This document shows positions 32,094 to 40,069 of a DNA stretch of 64,000 nt, in pieces. The DNA lies in assembly GCA_002394335.1 (NCBI GenBank), contig DGTP01000009.1:1-64000 (forward strand), written 5' to 3'. The first letter of the stretch is position 1. Every line of letters begins with the position of its first letter. The stretch comes from Bacteroidales bacterium UBA4333. Lineage in GTDB: Bacteria > Bacteroidota > Bacteroidia > Bacteroidales > Paludibacteraceae. Both the position numbers and the translations under genes were made by a program. The notes below the pieces were generated by a model. The model made no database searches. It saw only the letters and a list, made by a program, of their open reading frames with translations, and was not told the DNA's origin.

Positions 32094-32481
32094 CTACCGT
32101 GGGGTCAAAAGGTTGAACAGCCGGTTCTGCCGGCGCAGCCGCCTGCGGTTGGGCAGGTGTTGCCGGTGCAGCCGGAGCCGGAGCAGCCGCCGGAGCGGTA
32201 CCATCCACCACACCCTGCTGGATCCGCCAAGCACGGATAGAGGTGTACCAACGGCCGTTAAACTCACGGCTCTCGATGTCAAACGAAACCGTCACAATGT
32301 CGTCCAACTGGCAGGGGTTGTCTTTGATACGCTGCTCGCCGAACACCTCGAAGCACACACGCTTGGGGAACTGCTCCTGCGTCTCCAGCACATAGGACTG
32401 CGACTGCCATGGATTACCACTATTCTTCGCCACTCCGGTCTGGAGGGGCAAGACTTGAATGATTTTACCTGAAATCTCCAT
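32065..32481 (-). CDS. DUF3127 single-strand-binding-like protein
   Basis: A 138-residue Bacteroidetes protein of the DUF3127 type. It has a compact OB-like N-terminal domain (MEISGKIIQVLPLQTGV, NPWQSQSYVLETQEQFPKRV, EFNGRWYTSIRAWRIQ) and an Ala/Pro/Gln-rich linker ending in the acidic tip DDNTTDLPF, which recalls the tail of SSB. Nucleic-acid binding is an inference from this layout. It lies 54 bp after pgk and overlaps the phosphoesterase start. Confidence 0.88.
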   Translation of the reverse strand: MEISGKIIQVLPLQTGVAKNSGNPWQSQSYVLETQEQFPKRVCFEVFGEQRIKDNPCQLDDIVTVSFDIESREFNGRWYTSIRAWRIQQGVVDGTAPAAAPAPAAPATPAQPQAAAPAEPAVQPFDPTVDDNTTDLPF

Positions 32482-32535
32482 ATATTCTTTCTACTATTGA
32501 TTATTACCTCTTATGGTCCGGTTATCTCTCAGGTC

Positions 32536-33783
32536 TTAGCCTTTGATGGCAGCTACACCCGGAAGCACTTTGCCCTCGATAGCCTCGAGCAGCGCACCTC
32601 CGCCGGTAGAGATATACGAAACCTTGTCAGCCAAGCCGAACTTGTTGACACATGCTACAGAGTCACCACCGCCGATGAGGGAGAAAGCGCCGGCAGCAGT
32701 AGCCTCAGCGATGGCATTACCGATGGCACGGCTTCCGTCGCAGAAATTGTCGAACTCGAAGACACCGGCAGGACCATTCCAGAGGATAGTCTTCGCACCC
32801 TTGATAGCCTCAGCGAATTTCTTCTGTGCCTCGGGACCTGCATCCATACCTTCCCATCCTTCTGGGATAGCGTCGGACGGGCATACCATCTTCTTTGCAT
32901 CGTTGCTGAAACTGTCGCCGCAGACAGCATCCGGAGCGAGCACGAGTTCCACGCCGTTCTTCTTGGCAAGTTCCTCTACGCCGAGAGCCACATCCAGTTT
33001 GTCGAGTTCGACAATCGAACCGCCGATCTCGCCGCCGTGTGCTTTGGCGAAGGTATAGGTCATACCACCGCAGAGGATGAGTTTGTCCACCTTGCCGAGG
33101 AGGTTCTCGATGATACCGATCTTGGAGCTTACTTTCGAGCCGCCCATGATAGCCACGAAGGGACGCTTGATATCACCCAGCACGGCGTCAACGGCAGCCA
33201 CCTCTTTCTCCATGAGGAAACCGAGCATCTTGTTGTCTGCATCGAAATAGTCGGCGATGACAGCGGTGGAAGCGTGTTTGCGGTGTGCGGTACCGAAAGC
33301 GTCCATCACATAGCAGTCAGCATAGGAAGCGAGAGTCTTGGCGAACTCTTTCTGGCGTGCTTTCATCTCCTTCTTGGCTTCTTCGTAAGCGGGATCCTCT
33401 TTCTCGATACCTACGGGTTTGCCTTCCTCTTCCGGATAGAAACGGAGGTTCTCAAGGAGCAGTACCTCGCCCGGTTTGAGGGCAGCTGCTTGGTCTTGCG
33501 CCTTGGCGCAGTCCTCTGCGAACTGAACAGGACGGCCGAGTGCAGCCGAAACGGCGTCCACGATCTGGGAGAGGCTGAACTTAGCCTGCACTTTGCCTTT
33601 TGGCTTGCCCATATGGCTCATGATGATGAGCGCACCGCCTTCGTCCAGAATATGTTTCAAGGTGGGCAGCGCACCACGGATACGGGTGTCGTCTGTGATT
33701 TTACCATTCTCATCCAGTGGCACATTGAAGTCCACGCGTACGATTGCCTTCTTGCCGGCAAACTTGTAATCTTTGATTTGCAT
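32536..33783 (-). CDS. pgk: Phosphoglycerate kinase
   Basis: A 415-residue glycolytic enzyme that transfers phosphate between 1,3-bisphosphoglycerate and ADP. Family motifs are intact: KKAIVRVDFNVPLDENGKIT, MSHMGKPKGK (SHxGxPKG), VLLLENLRFYPEE, YVMDAFGTAHRKHAS, FVAIMGGSKVSSKIGII, TILWNGPAGVFEF, LIGGGDSVA and STGGGALLEAIEG. Length is normal. The gene follows DUF6242 (56 bp gap) on the minus strand, with DUF3127 and a phosphoesterase behind it. Cytoplasmic. Confidence 0.97.
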   Translation of the reverse strand: MQIKDYKFAGKKAIVRVDFNVPLDENGKITDDTRIRGALPTLKHILDEGGALIIMSHMGKPKGKVQAKFSLSQIVDAVSAALGRPVQFAEDCAKAQDQAAALKPGEVLLLENLRFYPEEEGKPVGIEKEDPAYEEAKKEMKARQKEFAKTLASYADCYVMDAFGTAHRKHASTAVIADYFDADNKMLGFLMEKEVAAVDAVLGDIKRPFVAIMGGSKVSSKIGIIENLLGKVDKLILCGGMTYTFAKAHGGEIGGSIVELDKLDVALGVEELAKKNGVELVLAPDAVCGDSFSNDAKKMVCPSDAIPEGWEGMDAGPEAQKKFAEAIKGAKTILWNGPAGVFEFDNFCDGSRAIGNAIAEATAAGAFSLIGGGDSVACVNKFGLADKVSYISTGGGALLEAIEGKVLPGVAAIKG

Positions 33784-33838
33784 AGTTGTATAAAATTAGT
33801 TTGTTAAACACTCAACATTAAACCCCCAACTACAAAAA

Positions 33839-35203
33839 CTACCAGTCGATCGAATTGAGTTTTCCCCTATAGACATCGCTATAGGTACTGTTTCGATCCT
33901 GTCCTCCGAAGAGGTATATATAGCTTCCGCGCACGATGGCGGTCTGTTTCTGCCGTGCCTGGTAGGCTTCGGGCAGTTGGTTTTTGAGGGTGTCGGCTTT
34001 GAGCCAGTTCATTCCCTCGTCGGTGGATACCAGAATATCTCTTCCCAAGTACTGCATGTCGCTGTCCACGCCGCCGAACATCATCAGTTTGTTGTCATAC
34101 CAGATGACGGAGATGCCGGTAAGGGAACCGAATCGGGGTCTGTCGATCGAGAACTCCTCCAGACGATAGCCGCCGTTGGTATGGATATGTGCGGAGTACT
34201 CGATGTTCCATCGCGTATTGAGCGAGCGTCCGTCCTCTGCAAAACCGCCTATGATCATTGCACGGGCGCGTTGGCTGGCGCTCTTGAAGGTGATGGCAGC
34301 AAAATCGCTCACCGGGAAGCGGCTGTCGGGTTTCAGTCCCGTCATGGTCAGATCCAGGGTCTGCGGATCCACCGTTGCCAATTCCAGAGAGGCACCTTCC
34401 ACCAATGCCCAGACCTTTTCGTTCCAGTACATAAGCATTGTTTTGACTGCCTGCCCCGAAGACTTCGATGTCCACTGCTTGGCATCCGTCGAGGTATAGA
34501 TAATTCCGTCTTTGGCATAATAGAGACGGCTGCCGTCCGAGATGATCTGGCGCACATGGCACGCCTGAGGCAAGCCGGCAGGCACGCCGAGGGCAGTCCA
34601 GTTCTCACCGTCGGGAGAGGTATAGACCTTGTTCTCAAAACCGTTGTTGGCAATCATGACGAAGAGGTCGTTCAGTTCCACCACGCGCTGTTCACTCTCA
34701 TCCTGGGGATAGATAGCCTCCTGCAACTTTGTCCAGTGGTAGAGATCGGGGTCCGCCTGATGAACCGCAGGGCGGATCTCATAGACCTTGGTGGTGGTGC
34801 CGTCCGACGAACGGAGGGTAAGGTAGATCGGCAGGCGGCTGAAGTTGACGGTGTCCCGACCGGAGAGCAGAATCGTGGTATCGGGTGTCTGCAGGCGTGC
34901 CGAACCCACTCCCACCTGGAACGTGAACCGGGGGACGACCTTCTCCAGCGAAGTGCCGAAGAGAATCGAATCCTTGTTATACACCAAGCCCGTGTCGATA
35001 CGTTCTTCGATCGTGAAGACCGCTTTCGCCAGACCGGGGAAAGAGTCCTGCGCATTGAACGAAAAAGCGCTCAGTTTAGCCACGGACGAGGTGGAAGAAG
35101 TGAAGGTCGTTCCACTCTGGCAACCGGCTATAACACCCGCCATCAAGAGAGAGAATATATATAAAAAGTATCTTTTAGAACAATTTTTCAACATATCTCG
35201 CAT
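33839..35203 (-). CDS. DUF6242-type lipoprotein with beta-propeller-like repeats
   Basis: A 454-residue Bacteroidales lipoprotein. An ATG at 35194 (MLKNCSKRYFLYIF) is as good a start as 35203. The lipobox is GVIAGC. After a Ser/Thr-rich spacer there is an Ig-like domain (FSRLPIYLTLRSSDGTTTKV) and then repeats with SPDGENW, STDAKQW, STDEGMNW and IYLFGGQDRN, as in sialidase- or kelch-like propellers. It matches the DUF6242 arrangement as I recall it. Function unknown; probably on the outer membrane. It is divergent from the 5-FCL gene. Confidence 0.8.
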   Translation of the reverse strand: MRDMLKNCSKRYFLYIFSLLMAGVIAGCQSGTTFTSSTSSVAKLSAFSFNAQDSFPGLAKAVFTIEERIDTGLVYNKDSILFGTSLEKVVPRFTFQVGVGSARLQTPDTTILLSGRDTVNFSRLPIYLTLRSSDGTTTKVYEIRPAVHQADPDLYHWTKLQEAIYPQDESEQRVVELNDLFVMIANNGFENKVYTSPDGENWTALGVPAGLPQACHVRQIISDGSRLYYAKDGIIYTSTDAKQWTSKSSGQAVKTMLMYWNEKVWALVEGASLELATVDPQTLDLTMTGLKPDSRFPVSDFAAITFKSASQRARAMIIGGFAEDGRSLNTRWNIEYSAHIHTNGGYRLEEFSIDRPRFGSLTGISVIWYDNKLMMFGGVDSDMQYLGRDILVSTDEGMNWLKADTLKNQLPEAYQARQKQTAIVRGSYIYLFGGQDRNSTYSDVYRGKLNSIDW

Positions 35204-35219
35204 TTTTTTATCATTTTTC

Positions 35220-35250
35220 TTGCTTATATTCTTTTTTTTTTGTACTTTTG
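35220..35250 (+). promoter_or_regulatory. Promoter of 5-formyl-THF cyclo-ligase gene
   Basis: TTG at 35220-35222, 20 bp, TACTTTTG at 35243-35250. Because the box reaches 35250, the frame upstream of 35272 is not coding. Confidence 0.75.
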
Positions 35251-35271
35251 CAGCCCAATTTTGAAGATACC

Positions 35272-35874
35272 ATGCTATTCGAAGGATTTATTCATGATTT
35301 CAAAGCCTGGCTGCCATGGAACCGCAAACATCGCGAGAAGCGTGCTATGCGAGCCATTATCGAGCAGCGTCGTCGCGTGATGAGCAAGGAGGAAGTGGAG
35401 AAAGCCTCAGCGGCTATCATTAGCCAGATCGAGCTAATGTCTTCCTTCCAGAAAGCCAAAACGGTTCTGCTCTATTACCCCGTTCATAACGAGGTGGATC
35501 TTCGTCCGCTTCTGGAGAAATACCGCGATACCAAAACGATGCTTTTGCCGGTCACCCACCGCCACTGGCTGGAGGTGCGTCCTTATGACGGCGAAGACAT
35601 GATGCGCCGCGGTCATTACGGAGTGCCCGAACCTCAGACGGCTGAATACACGGGTAAGATTGATCTGATCTTCGTTCCCGGTGTGGTTTTTGATGCGCAT
35701 CGTAACCGTATGGGGCGCGGTGGCGGCTATTATGACAAGTTTCTTCGCTCACACCACTTTGCCAAGCAGATCGGTGTCTGCTACGATTTCCAATACAAGC
35801 ACCACGAGATTCCGCACGACTGGTTTGACCACAAGGTCGATGCCATCGTCACTCCTTCGCGCTACGTCGGTTAA
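35272..35874 (+). CDS. 5-formyltetrahydrofolate cyclo-ligase
   Basis: About 200 residues from the ATG at 35272. It converts 5-formyl-THF to 5,10-methenyl-THF with ATP. Family signs: the basic start KRAMRAIIEQRRRVMSKEEV, LLYYPVHNEVDLRPLL, LLPVTHRHWLEVRP, GVPEP, IFVPGVVFDAHRNRMGRGGG followed by YYDKFL (ATP-binding loop), and the end WFDHKVDAIVTPSRYVG. The first ~18 residues (FIHDFKAWLPWNRK) are extra to many homologues. Its stop overlaps the convergent gene's stop by 4 bp. Confidence 0.9.
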   Translation: MLFEGFIHDFKAWLPWNRKHREKRAMRAIIEQRRRVMSKEEVEKASAAIISQIELMSSFQKAKTVLLYYPVHNEVDLRPLLEKYRDTKTMLLPVTHRHWLEVRPYDGEDMMRRGHYGVPEPQTAEYTGKIDLIFVPGVVFDAHRNRMGRGGGYYDKFLRSHHFAKQIGVCYDFQYKHHEIPHDWFDHKVDAIVTPSRYVG

Positions 35875-36632
35875 TTCTCCCAGGGGATAGTCTGCTCTTT
35901 GGCGCGCTGATAGCGTATTTCGGCATCCGTTGCCTCGTTGAGTTCCTTCTCTCCTTTGCGGTAGTAATAGATCAACCCGTACTCCTTGCAGAGACACATG
36001 CGCTCGTAAGGCAACTTGTCTTTGTAGCGCTCCTCCACCTCGTTCCAGATCTGCAGGATCAGTTCGTCCGCTTCCTTGCGATACTCGCCCAAGTCACCAT
36101 GCACACGGTTGATGGTCTGCTTGTGCAGGGTATGGTTCATCTGGTGTTCCTTAAATATGTCATAGTACACTTGCACCTTGGCAATCGGGGGGTTGTATAT
36201 CGCAAAACCACCCATTGCGGTGCGCTGTTTCTCTCCGTCTATAATGCGCTGCCCCCATAACAGGATATCCTCCTCCGAACTCAGATCCGGCACTATCCGC
36301 GCATCTTTGTCCAAACCGTACAACTCCACCTGCTCCGGCTTCACCTCGCCACGGATAATAGCCAGGTTCAGCACTTGGATAAAATGCGAGAGATACATAC
36401 GGGCATTCGCCACAATGTGCCGATACTCTTTGTTGGCGTTTACCTTGGACTTGTAGTTATCCCTGTACCGGGTTAACATCGTCTCAAACTGCAAGAGAAA
36501 ACGCTGCGCCATGGTCAGCGTCTTATAGGACAAAGCCTGATTGTTATAATCCGCCTCGGCTGCGCGTTTGACAGCCGTCTCGATAGCGTATAACCGTGCT
36601 TGGTCTGTGTTAGGTAATCGACGGTAAGGCAT
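35871..36632 (-). CDS. Conserved Bacteroidales hypothetical protein
   Basis: A 253-residue soluble protein, mostly helical with many Tyr, Arg and Gln. I recognise it as a conserved type in this order but know no function. Notable parts: SYKTLTMAQRFLLQFETMLT, HIVANARMYLSHFIQVLNLA, LLWGQRIIDGEKQR (a possible folded core) and VQVYYDIFKEHQMNH. It follows the polyprenyl synthase gene (38 bp gap, with a short repeat in the gap) and is convergent with the cyclo-ligase gene. Confidence 0.75.
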   Translation of the reverse strand: MPYRRLPNTDQARLYAIETAVKRAAEADYNNQALSYKTLTMAQRFLLQFETMLTRYRDNYKSKVNANKEYRHIVANARMYLSHFIQVLNLAIIRGEVKPEQVELYGLDKDARIVPDLSSEEDILLWGQRIIDGEKQRTAMGGFAIYNPPIAKVQVYYDIFKEHQMNHTLHKQTINRVHGDLGEYRKEADELILQIWNEVEERYKDKLPYERMCLCKEYGLIYYYRKGEKELNEATDAEIRYQRAKEQTIPWEN

Positions 36633-36646
36633 AATTCATTTATTTA

Positions 36647-36671
36647 TTTGGTCATTTACCATTTGGTCATT
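36647..36671. repeat. 25-bp repeat, intergenic copy (TTTGGTCATT...)
   Basis: Two TTTGGTCATT units around ACCAT. A copy with two base changes lies in frame inside ddl at 38239-38263. Confidence 0.8.
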
Positions 36672-37615
36672 CAGTTTTTGCGTGTTGCCAGCTTCCTGAG
36701 CAGGTGTTGCAGTTGCTCTCTTGCCTCATTATCGGGGAACGAATCCATCAGAGCCAGTGCCTGACGGGAGTGCGAGAGGATGGCTTCTTCCGCCATGGCG
36801 CGCACTCCGATAGCATCGTACAGGACGGTCACGGCTTCGATCTTCTCCTTGGACGCCGGGCGCGCCAGCCATCCTTCCAAGGCTTCACGCTGCGCAGTGT
36901 CCGCATGCGCGAATGCCGAAAGCAGGAGATAGGTCTTTTTGTTGCAGCAGATATCACCTCCGATGGCTTTGCCGAAAGTCTTCTCGTCGCCATAGACATC
37001 CAGCAGATCATCCTGGATCTGGAATGCCAGACCCACATGGATCCCCCAGTCATACAAACGCTTCTGTTGTTCCTCATCCGCACCGGCTATATACGCGCCG
37101 CTGCGCAGCGCATTGGCCAGCAGCACCGAGGTCTTGAGGCGGATCATCTCTATATACTCCTCTATTGTCACATCCCCGCGCGCCTCGAAATCGACATCAT
37201 ACTGCTGTCCTTCGCAGATACCGGTTGCCATCTCGTTGAACCATCGAAGGAGCACCGGCAGTTTGTCCCCCGGAGCCTCCGCCAGCAGTTTGTATGCTTC
37301 GATGAGCATCTGGTCTCCTGAGAGGATAGCGGTGTTGTCGTTCCATTTGACATGCACAGTCTCTCTTCCGCGGCGAACCGAAGCACGGTCCATCACATCG
37401 TCGTGCAGCAGCGTGAAGTTATGAAACACCTCCAGCGCCAAAGCCACCGGCAGCGCCTGTTCCTCGTCTCCGCCGAAAAGGCGGCACGAGAGCAGTGCCA
37501 GCTGCGGACGAAGCCGCTTGCCGCCGGATGCCAGAGTATAGGCTATCGGAGCATACAAGCCCTGCGGCTCCCTGCTCCAATCCAGACGCTCTATTGCTTT
37601 GTTGATGTCAAGCAT
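36671..37615 (-). CDS. Polyprenyl synthetase (octaprenyl/farnesyl type)
   Basis: A 314-residue trans-prenyl synthase that extends allylic diphosphates with isopentenyl diphosphate. Both Asp-rich motifs are intact: LLHDDVMDRASVRRG (first) and FQIQDDLLDVYGDEKTFGKA (second), with SGGKRLRPQLALLSCRLF before and GGDICCNKKTYLL after. Chain length (C15-C40) cannot be set safely from sequence; it may make the menaquinone side chain. Lies between ddl and a hypothetical gene on the minus strand. Confidence 0.93.
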   Translation of the reverse strand: MLDINKAIERLDWSREPQGLYAPIAYTLASGGKRLRPQLALLSCRLFGGDEEQALPVALALEVFHNFTLLHDDVMDRASVRRGRETVHVKWNDNTAILSGDQMLIEAYKLLAEAPGDKLPVLLRWFNEMATGICEGQQYDVDFEARGDVTIEEYIEMIRLKTSVLLANALRSGAYIAGADEEQQKRLYDWGIHVGLAFQIQDDLLDVYGDEKTFGKAIGGDICCNKKTYLLLSAFAHADTAQREALEGWLARPASKEKIEAVTVLYDAIGVRAMAEEAILSHSRQALALMDSFPDNEAREQLQHLLRKLATRKN

Positions 37616-37620
37616 AAATA

Positions 37621-37663
37621 TATTTACGATTTAACGATTTACGATGTACGATTTAACGATTTA
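37621..37663. repeat. Short ACGATTTA tandem array
   Basis: Repeated ACGATTTA/ACGATTTAACGATTTA units with one ACGATGT variant fill the gap between the ddl stop and the prenyl synthase start. The same ATTTACGATTT word begins the in-frame repeat inside ddl (38231-38241). Confidence 0.8.
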
Positions 37664-38692
37664 GAAGCGGTCTTCAATAATATCGGTCATCACATCGCGG
37701 ATATCCAGTCCGGCGGCACGCACCTGCTGCGGAATAAAGCTCGTAGGCGTCATGCCCGGCGTGGTATTCACTTCCAGGAGGTTGATTTGAATCTTTGACA
37801 TGTCCTCTACCGGATCCACGTAGTCCTCGGTGTTGCGCATACCGGTGATGATCCAGTCCACGCGGATAATACCGTTAGCGCCAATGATATCATATATCTT
37901 GAGCGTCAGCTCCTGAATGCGGTCACGGACAGCATCGGGGATGCGCGCCGGCGTGATCTCATCCACCTGTCCCTTGTACTTGGCGTCGTAGTCGAAGAAC
38001 TCATTCTTCGTCACCACCTCCGTGATAGGGAAAGCTACAGCCTTGCTACGGGTCTTATAGACGCCGCAAGTCACCTCCGTACCCTTCATATAGGCTTCGC
38101 ATATCACTTCATCGCCCTCGTCAAACGCGCGCTTGATGGCAGGCAGCACTTCTTCGGGTGTCTTCACCTTGGTGCAGCCGAACGACGAACCGCCGACATT
38201 GCTCTTGACAAAACAAGGCAGCCCCAAGGCATTTACGATTTGGTCATTGACCATCTGGTCATTTATCCGGCCGTTGAGCCATTCGTTTTTGCGGATGAGA
38301 ACCGATTTGGCGATCGGGAAACCGAAGCCTGAGAGATAGTGATTGCAGGTGTATTTGTTGAAAGTCAGCGCAGCCGCCAGCACATTGCAGCAGCTGTAGG
38401 GGATGCCCAGCATCTCCAGATAGCCTTGCAGCAGACCGTTCTCTCCCGGTGTACCATGAATAGTGATATACGCGAAATCGAAGGTGTTCTTCACGCCCCC
38501 GCGCGTAAAAGAAAAATCATTTTTGTCAATCGGGCACCCGTCTTCGGTGTGCCAGTCCGTCCCCTTGAGCACCACAATAGTGGTGTTGTAACGCTCTTCT
38601 GGGATAAAAGTCTTCAGACCTGCCGCCGAACGCAGAGAAACCTCATGCTCGCTACTGTCTCCGCCGGCTATAATAGCTATATTACGTTTCAT
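37661..38692 (-). CDS. ddl: D-alanine--D-alanine ligase
   Basis: About 343 residues from the ATG at 38692 (MKRNIAIIAGGDSSEHEVSL); an ATG at 38698 adds two residues. ATP-grasp ligase making the D-Ala-D-Ala end of peptidoglycan precursors. Motifs: TIHGTPGENGLLQGYLEMLG, LPCFVKSNVGGSSFG, EVICEAYMKGTEVTCGV, then IQINLLEVNTTPGMTPTSF. Between the central and ATP-binding parts, WLNGRINDQMVNDQIVNALG contains ~10 residues that appear to come from an inserted 25-bp repeat, still in frame. Promoter at 38721. Confidence 0.95.
   Translation of the reverse strand: MKRNIAIIAGGDSSEHEVSLRSAAGLKTFIPEERYNTTIVVLKGTDWHTEDGCPIDKNDFSFTRGGVKNTFDFAYITIHGTPGENGLLQGYLEMLGIPYSCCNVLAAALTFNKYTCNHYLSGFGFPIAKSVLIRKNEWLNGRINDQMVNDQIVNALGLPCFVKSNVGGSSFGCTKVKTPEEVLPAIKRAFDEGDEVICEAYMKGTEVTCGVYKTRSKAVAFPITEVVTKNEFFDYDAKYKGQVDEITPARIPDAVRDRIQELTLKIYDIIGANGIIRVDWIITGMRNTEDYVDPVEDMSKIQINLLEVNTTPGMTPTSFIPQQVRAAGLDIRDVMTDIIEDRF
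38239..38263. repeat. 25-bp repeat, in-frame copy inside ddl
   Basis: Matches 36647-36671 at 23 of 25 bases, with GGTCA-T-TGACC forming a small palindrome. On the coding strand it encodes NDQMVNDQ. Confidence 0.8.
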
Positions 38693-38720
38693 TAGCATCT
38701 GTTAATCCTAAAAAATCGTA

Positions 38721-38751
38721 CAAAGGTACAACTTTTTTTCCATATATGCAA
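38721..38751 (-). promoter_or_regulatory. Promoter of ddl
   Basis: On the minus strand TTG (38749-38751), 20 bp, TACCTTTG (38721-38728), ~29 bp upstream of the start. Confidence 0.8.
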
Positions 38752-38799
38752 ATAAAAGTGCCTTTTTTATGTTTTTGGCTGCAAATTGCAGGGATTTTA

Positions 38800-38860
38800 C
38801 TGTAAGACCGCTGCGCTGACAGAATACAGACCGGCTGCGCCTGACAGAGTACAGACCGAC
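38800..38860. repeat. Intergenic array of GACCGCTnCGCTGACAG-type repeat
   Basis: CTGTAAGACCGCTGCGCTGA, CAGAATACAGACCGGCTGCG and CCTGACAGAGTACAGACCG follow one another. The same units occur inside the dus and manC genes. Confidence 0.75.
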
Positions 38861-38942
38861 ACGCACGCGCCTGCAGGATATATATAGGATATATAGCGGC
38901 GGCAAGAATGCCGCCGAAGGGGACAAACGGAAAGAAAAATAG

Positions 38943-39013
38943 TTGTCCCAAAGATGGGACAAAAATGGATGATGAGGGGGTTGTCGCAAAGATGCGACAA
39001 AAATGGATGATGA
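38943..39013. repeat. Two 33-bp hairpin repeats with compensatory change
   Basis: Unit 1 (38943-38975) begins TTGTCCC-AAAGAT-GGGACAA and unit 2 (38981-39013) begins TTGTCGC-AAAGAT-GCGACAA; both continue AAATGGATGATGA. The one differing stem pair changes on both sides (C-G to G-C), so the hairpin is kept. Confidence 0.8.
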
Positions 39014-39404
39014 AGCCGGCATTGAGCTGAGATGGAGCCGGCATGGGCAGGCAATAGGTAGGCAACAGGGTCGGAAATGGTTAAGTATCACTAAGAATAT
39101 ACAAGAACCACTAACGCTGAGTTTTTGAACACAGCGTTCGAAAAAAGAGATGTCAGTATGGACAGTATTGTCCGTTTGGTTAGTCAAAAATTATCCAAAA
39201 TTGCCCCAAAATTAGAACAATTCACAAATTAACCAAATTAAACGAATAAGGGAAACTGACAATACTGACAGAACAAAAATGATGGAATGATGGATCGAGG
39301 GGATCTCCGAGCGGACGCTCGTAGCAGCTGACGAAGACAAGAAGGGGCTTTGTGTGTCTCCCCTGCGTGGAGGGATAGCCGTTCCGACGCAGGGGAGAAG
39401 AATT
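39014..39404. other. Non-coding stretch with a dispersed 57-bp element
   Basis: No gene seen. 39090-39146 (ACTAAGAATATACAAGAACC at its start, GCGTTCGAAAAAA at its end) matches 63482-63538 on the minus strand at about 84% and, over 18 bases, 12715-12732. It contains the inverted pair AACGCTG/CAGCGTT (39113-39119 and 39132-39138). The rest is AT-rich, with nothing further recognised. Confidence 0.6.
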
Positions 39405-40019
39405 TTACTTGCAGCCGCATAATGGTAAAGGAGTATTATATTGTGCCTTTACTTTTCTATAATACTTGTTTTTGTAATTTGCCTTACAAAATATATACGA
39501 TATATAACTACCATCTAAGCTGACTATCACTGAGTCTTCTTCTGGATAATGTAGCAAATTATATTTAGAAAGGACGCTCTTGAAATCTTCTGTCATTACT
39601 ACTTGCGGGTCATGCCATGTATACAAAATTCCATCCATTTCCATATAATCCGAGGGAATCCAGTCCGGAGGTACTTTGCCCATGTTCTCATCTAACCATT
39701 TAACAGAAAACCTATCTGTCAGATAATACTCACCAGAATCATCATCTATGTGCAACTGCCATGGCAGCATAGATATATAAAACCAATCTGTTGTTGTACA
39801 ATGGATACGTACATGCACAGCGACTACTCTACTAATATCTTTTCGCTTTTTCAGTTGTTTACTATAATCAGCAATCGCGATGTTAACTGCTTCTCTGGGT
39901 ACCATTTGACATTCTACATGTTTGTAGTCATAGTTCTTGATGCTCTGGCATGAACCAAACATAATCATTACTATGAATAAAAACAATAGTCTTTTATCAG
40001 TATTTAATAGGCGCGCCAT
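39405..40019 (-). CDS. Hypothetical lipoprotein
   Basis: A 204-residue protein with a SpII signal (LLFLFIVMIMFGSC, lipidated Cys24). The mature part has IADYSKQLKKRKDISRVVAV, then DWFYISMLPWQLHIDDDSGE and a Tyr/Lys-rich end (ANYKNKYYRKVKAQYN). No family recognised. The DNA is more AT-rich than the flanking housekeeping genes, as is the next pair, suggesting a recently acquired or fast-evolving block (39405-41034). Confidence 0.65.
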   Translation of the reverse strand: MARLLNTDKRLLFLFIVMIMFGSCQSIKNYDYKHVECQMVPREAVNIAIADYSKQLKKRKDISRVVAVHVRIHCTTTDWFYISMLPWQLHIDDDSGEYYLTDRFSVKWLDENMGKVPPDWIPSDYMEMDGILYTWHDPQVVMTEDFKSVLSKYNLLHYPEEDSVIVSLDGSYISYIFCKANYKNKYYRKVKAQYNTPLPLCGCK

Positions 40020-40069
40020 AATTGTTCAATATTAAGAGTTGGATACCAGGGTACAATTTGCGTAATACA

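Noticed and set aside
31416..32240. Long plus-strand ORF (274 codons) opposite the metallophosphoesterase gene
   Set aside because: The minus strand encodes a complete phosphoesterase with ordered motifs; the plus frame is a shadow of it with no domain.
32497..33807. 436-codon plus-strand ORF opposite pgk
   Set aside because: Mirror frame of a fully conserved phosphoglycerate kinase; long only because of codon bias.
33977..35164. 395-codon plus-strand ORF opposite the DUF6242 gene
   Set aside because: Shadow of the lipoprotein gene, which has signal, lipobox and repeats.
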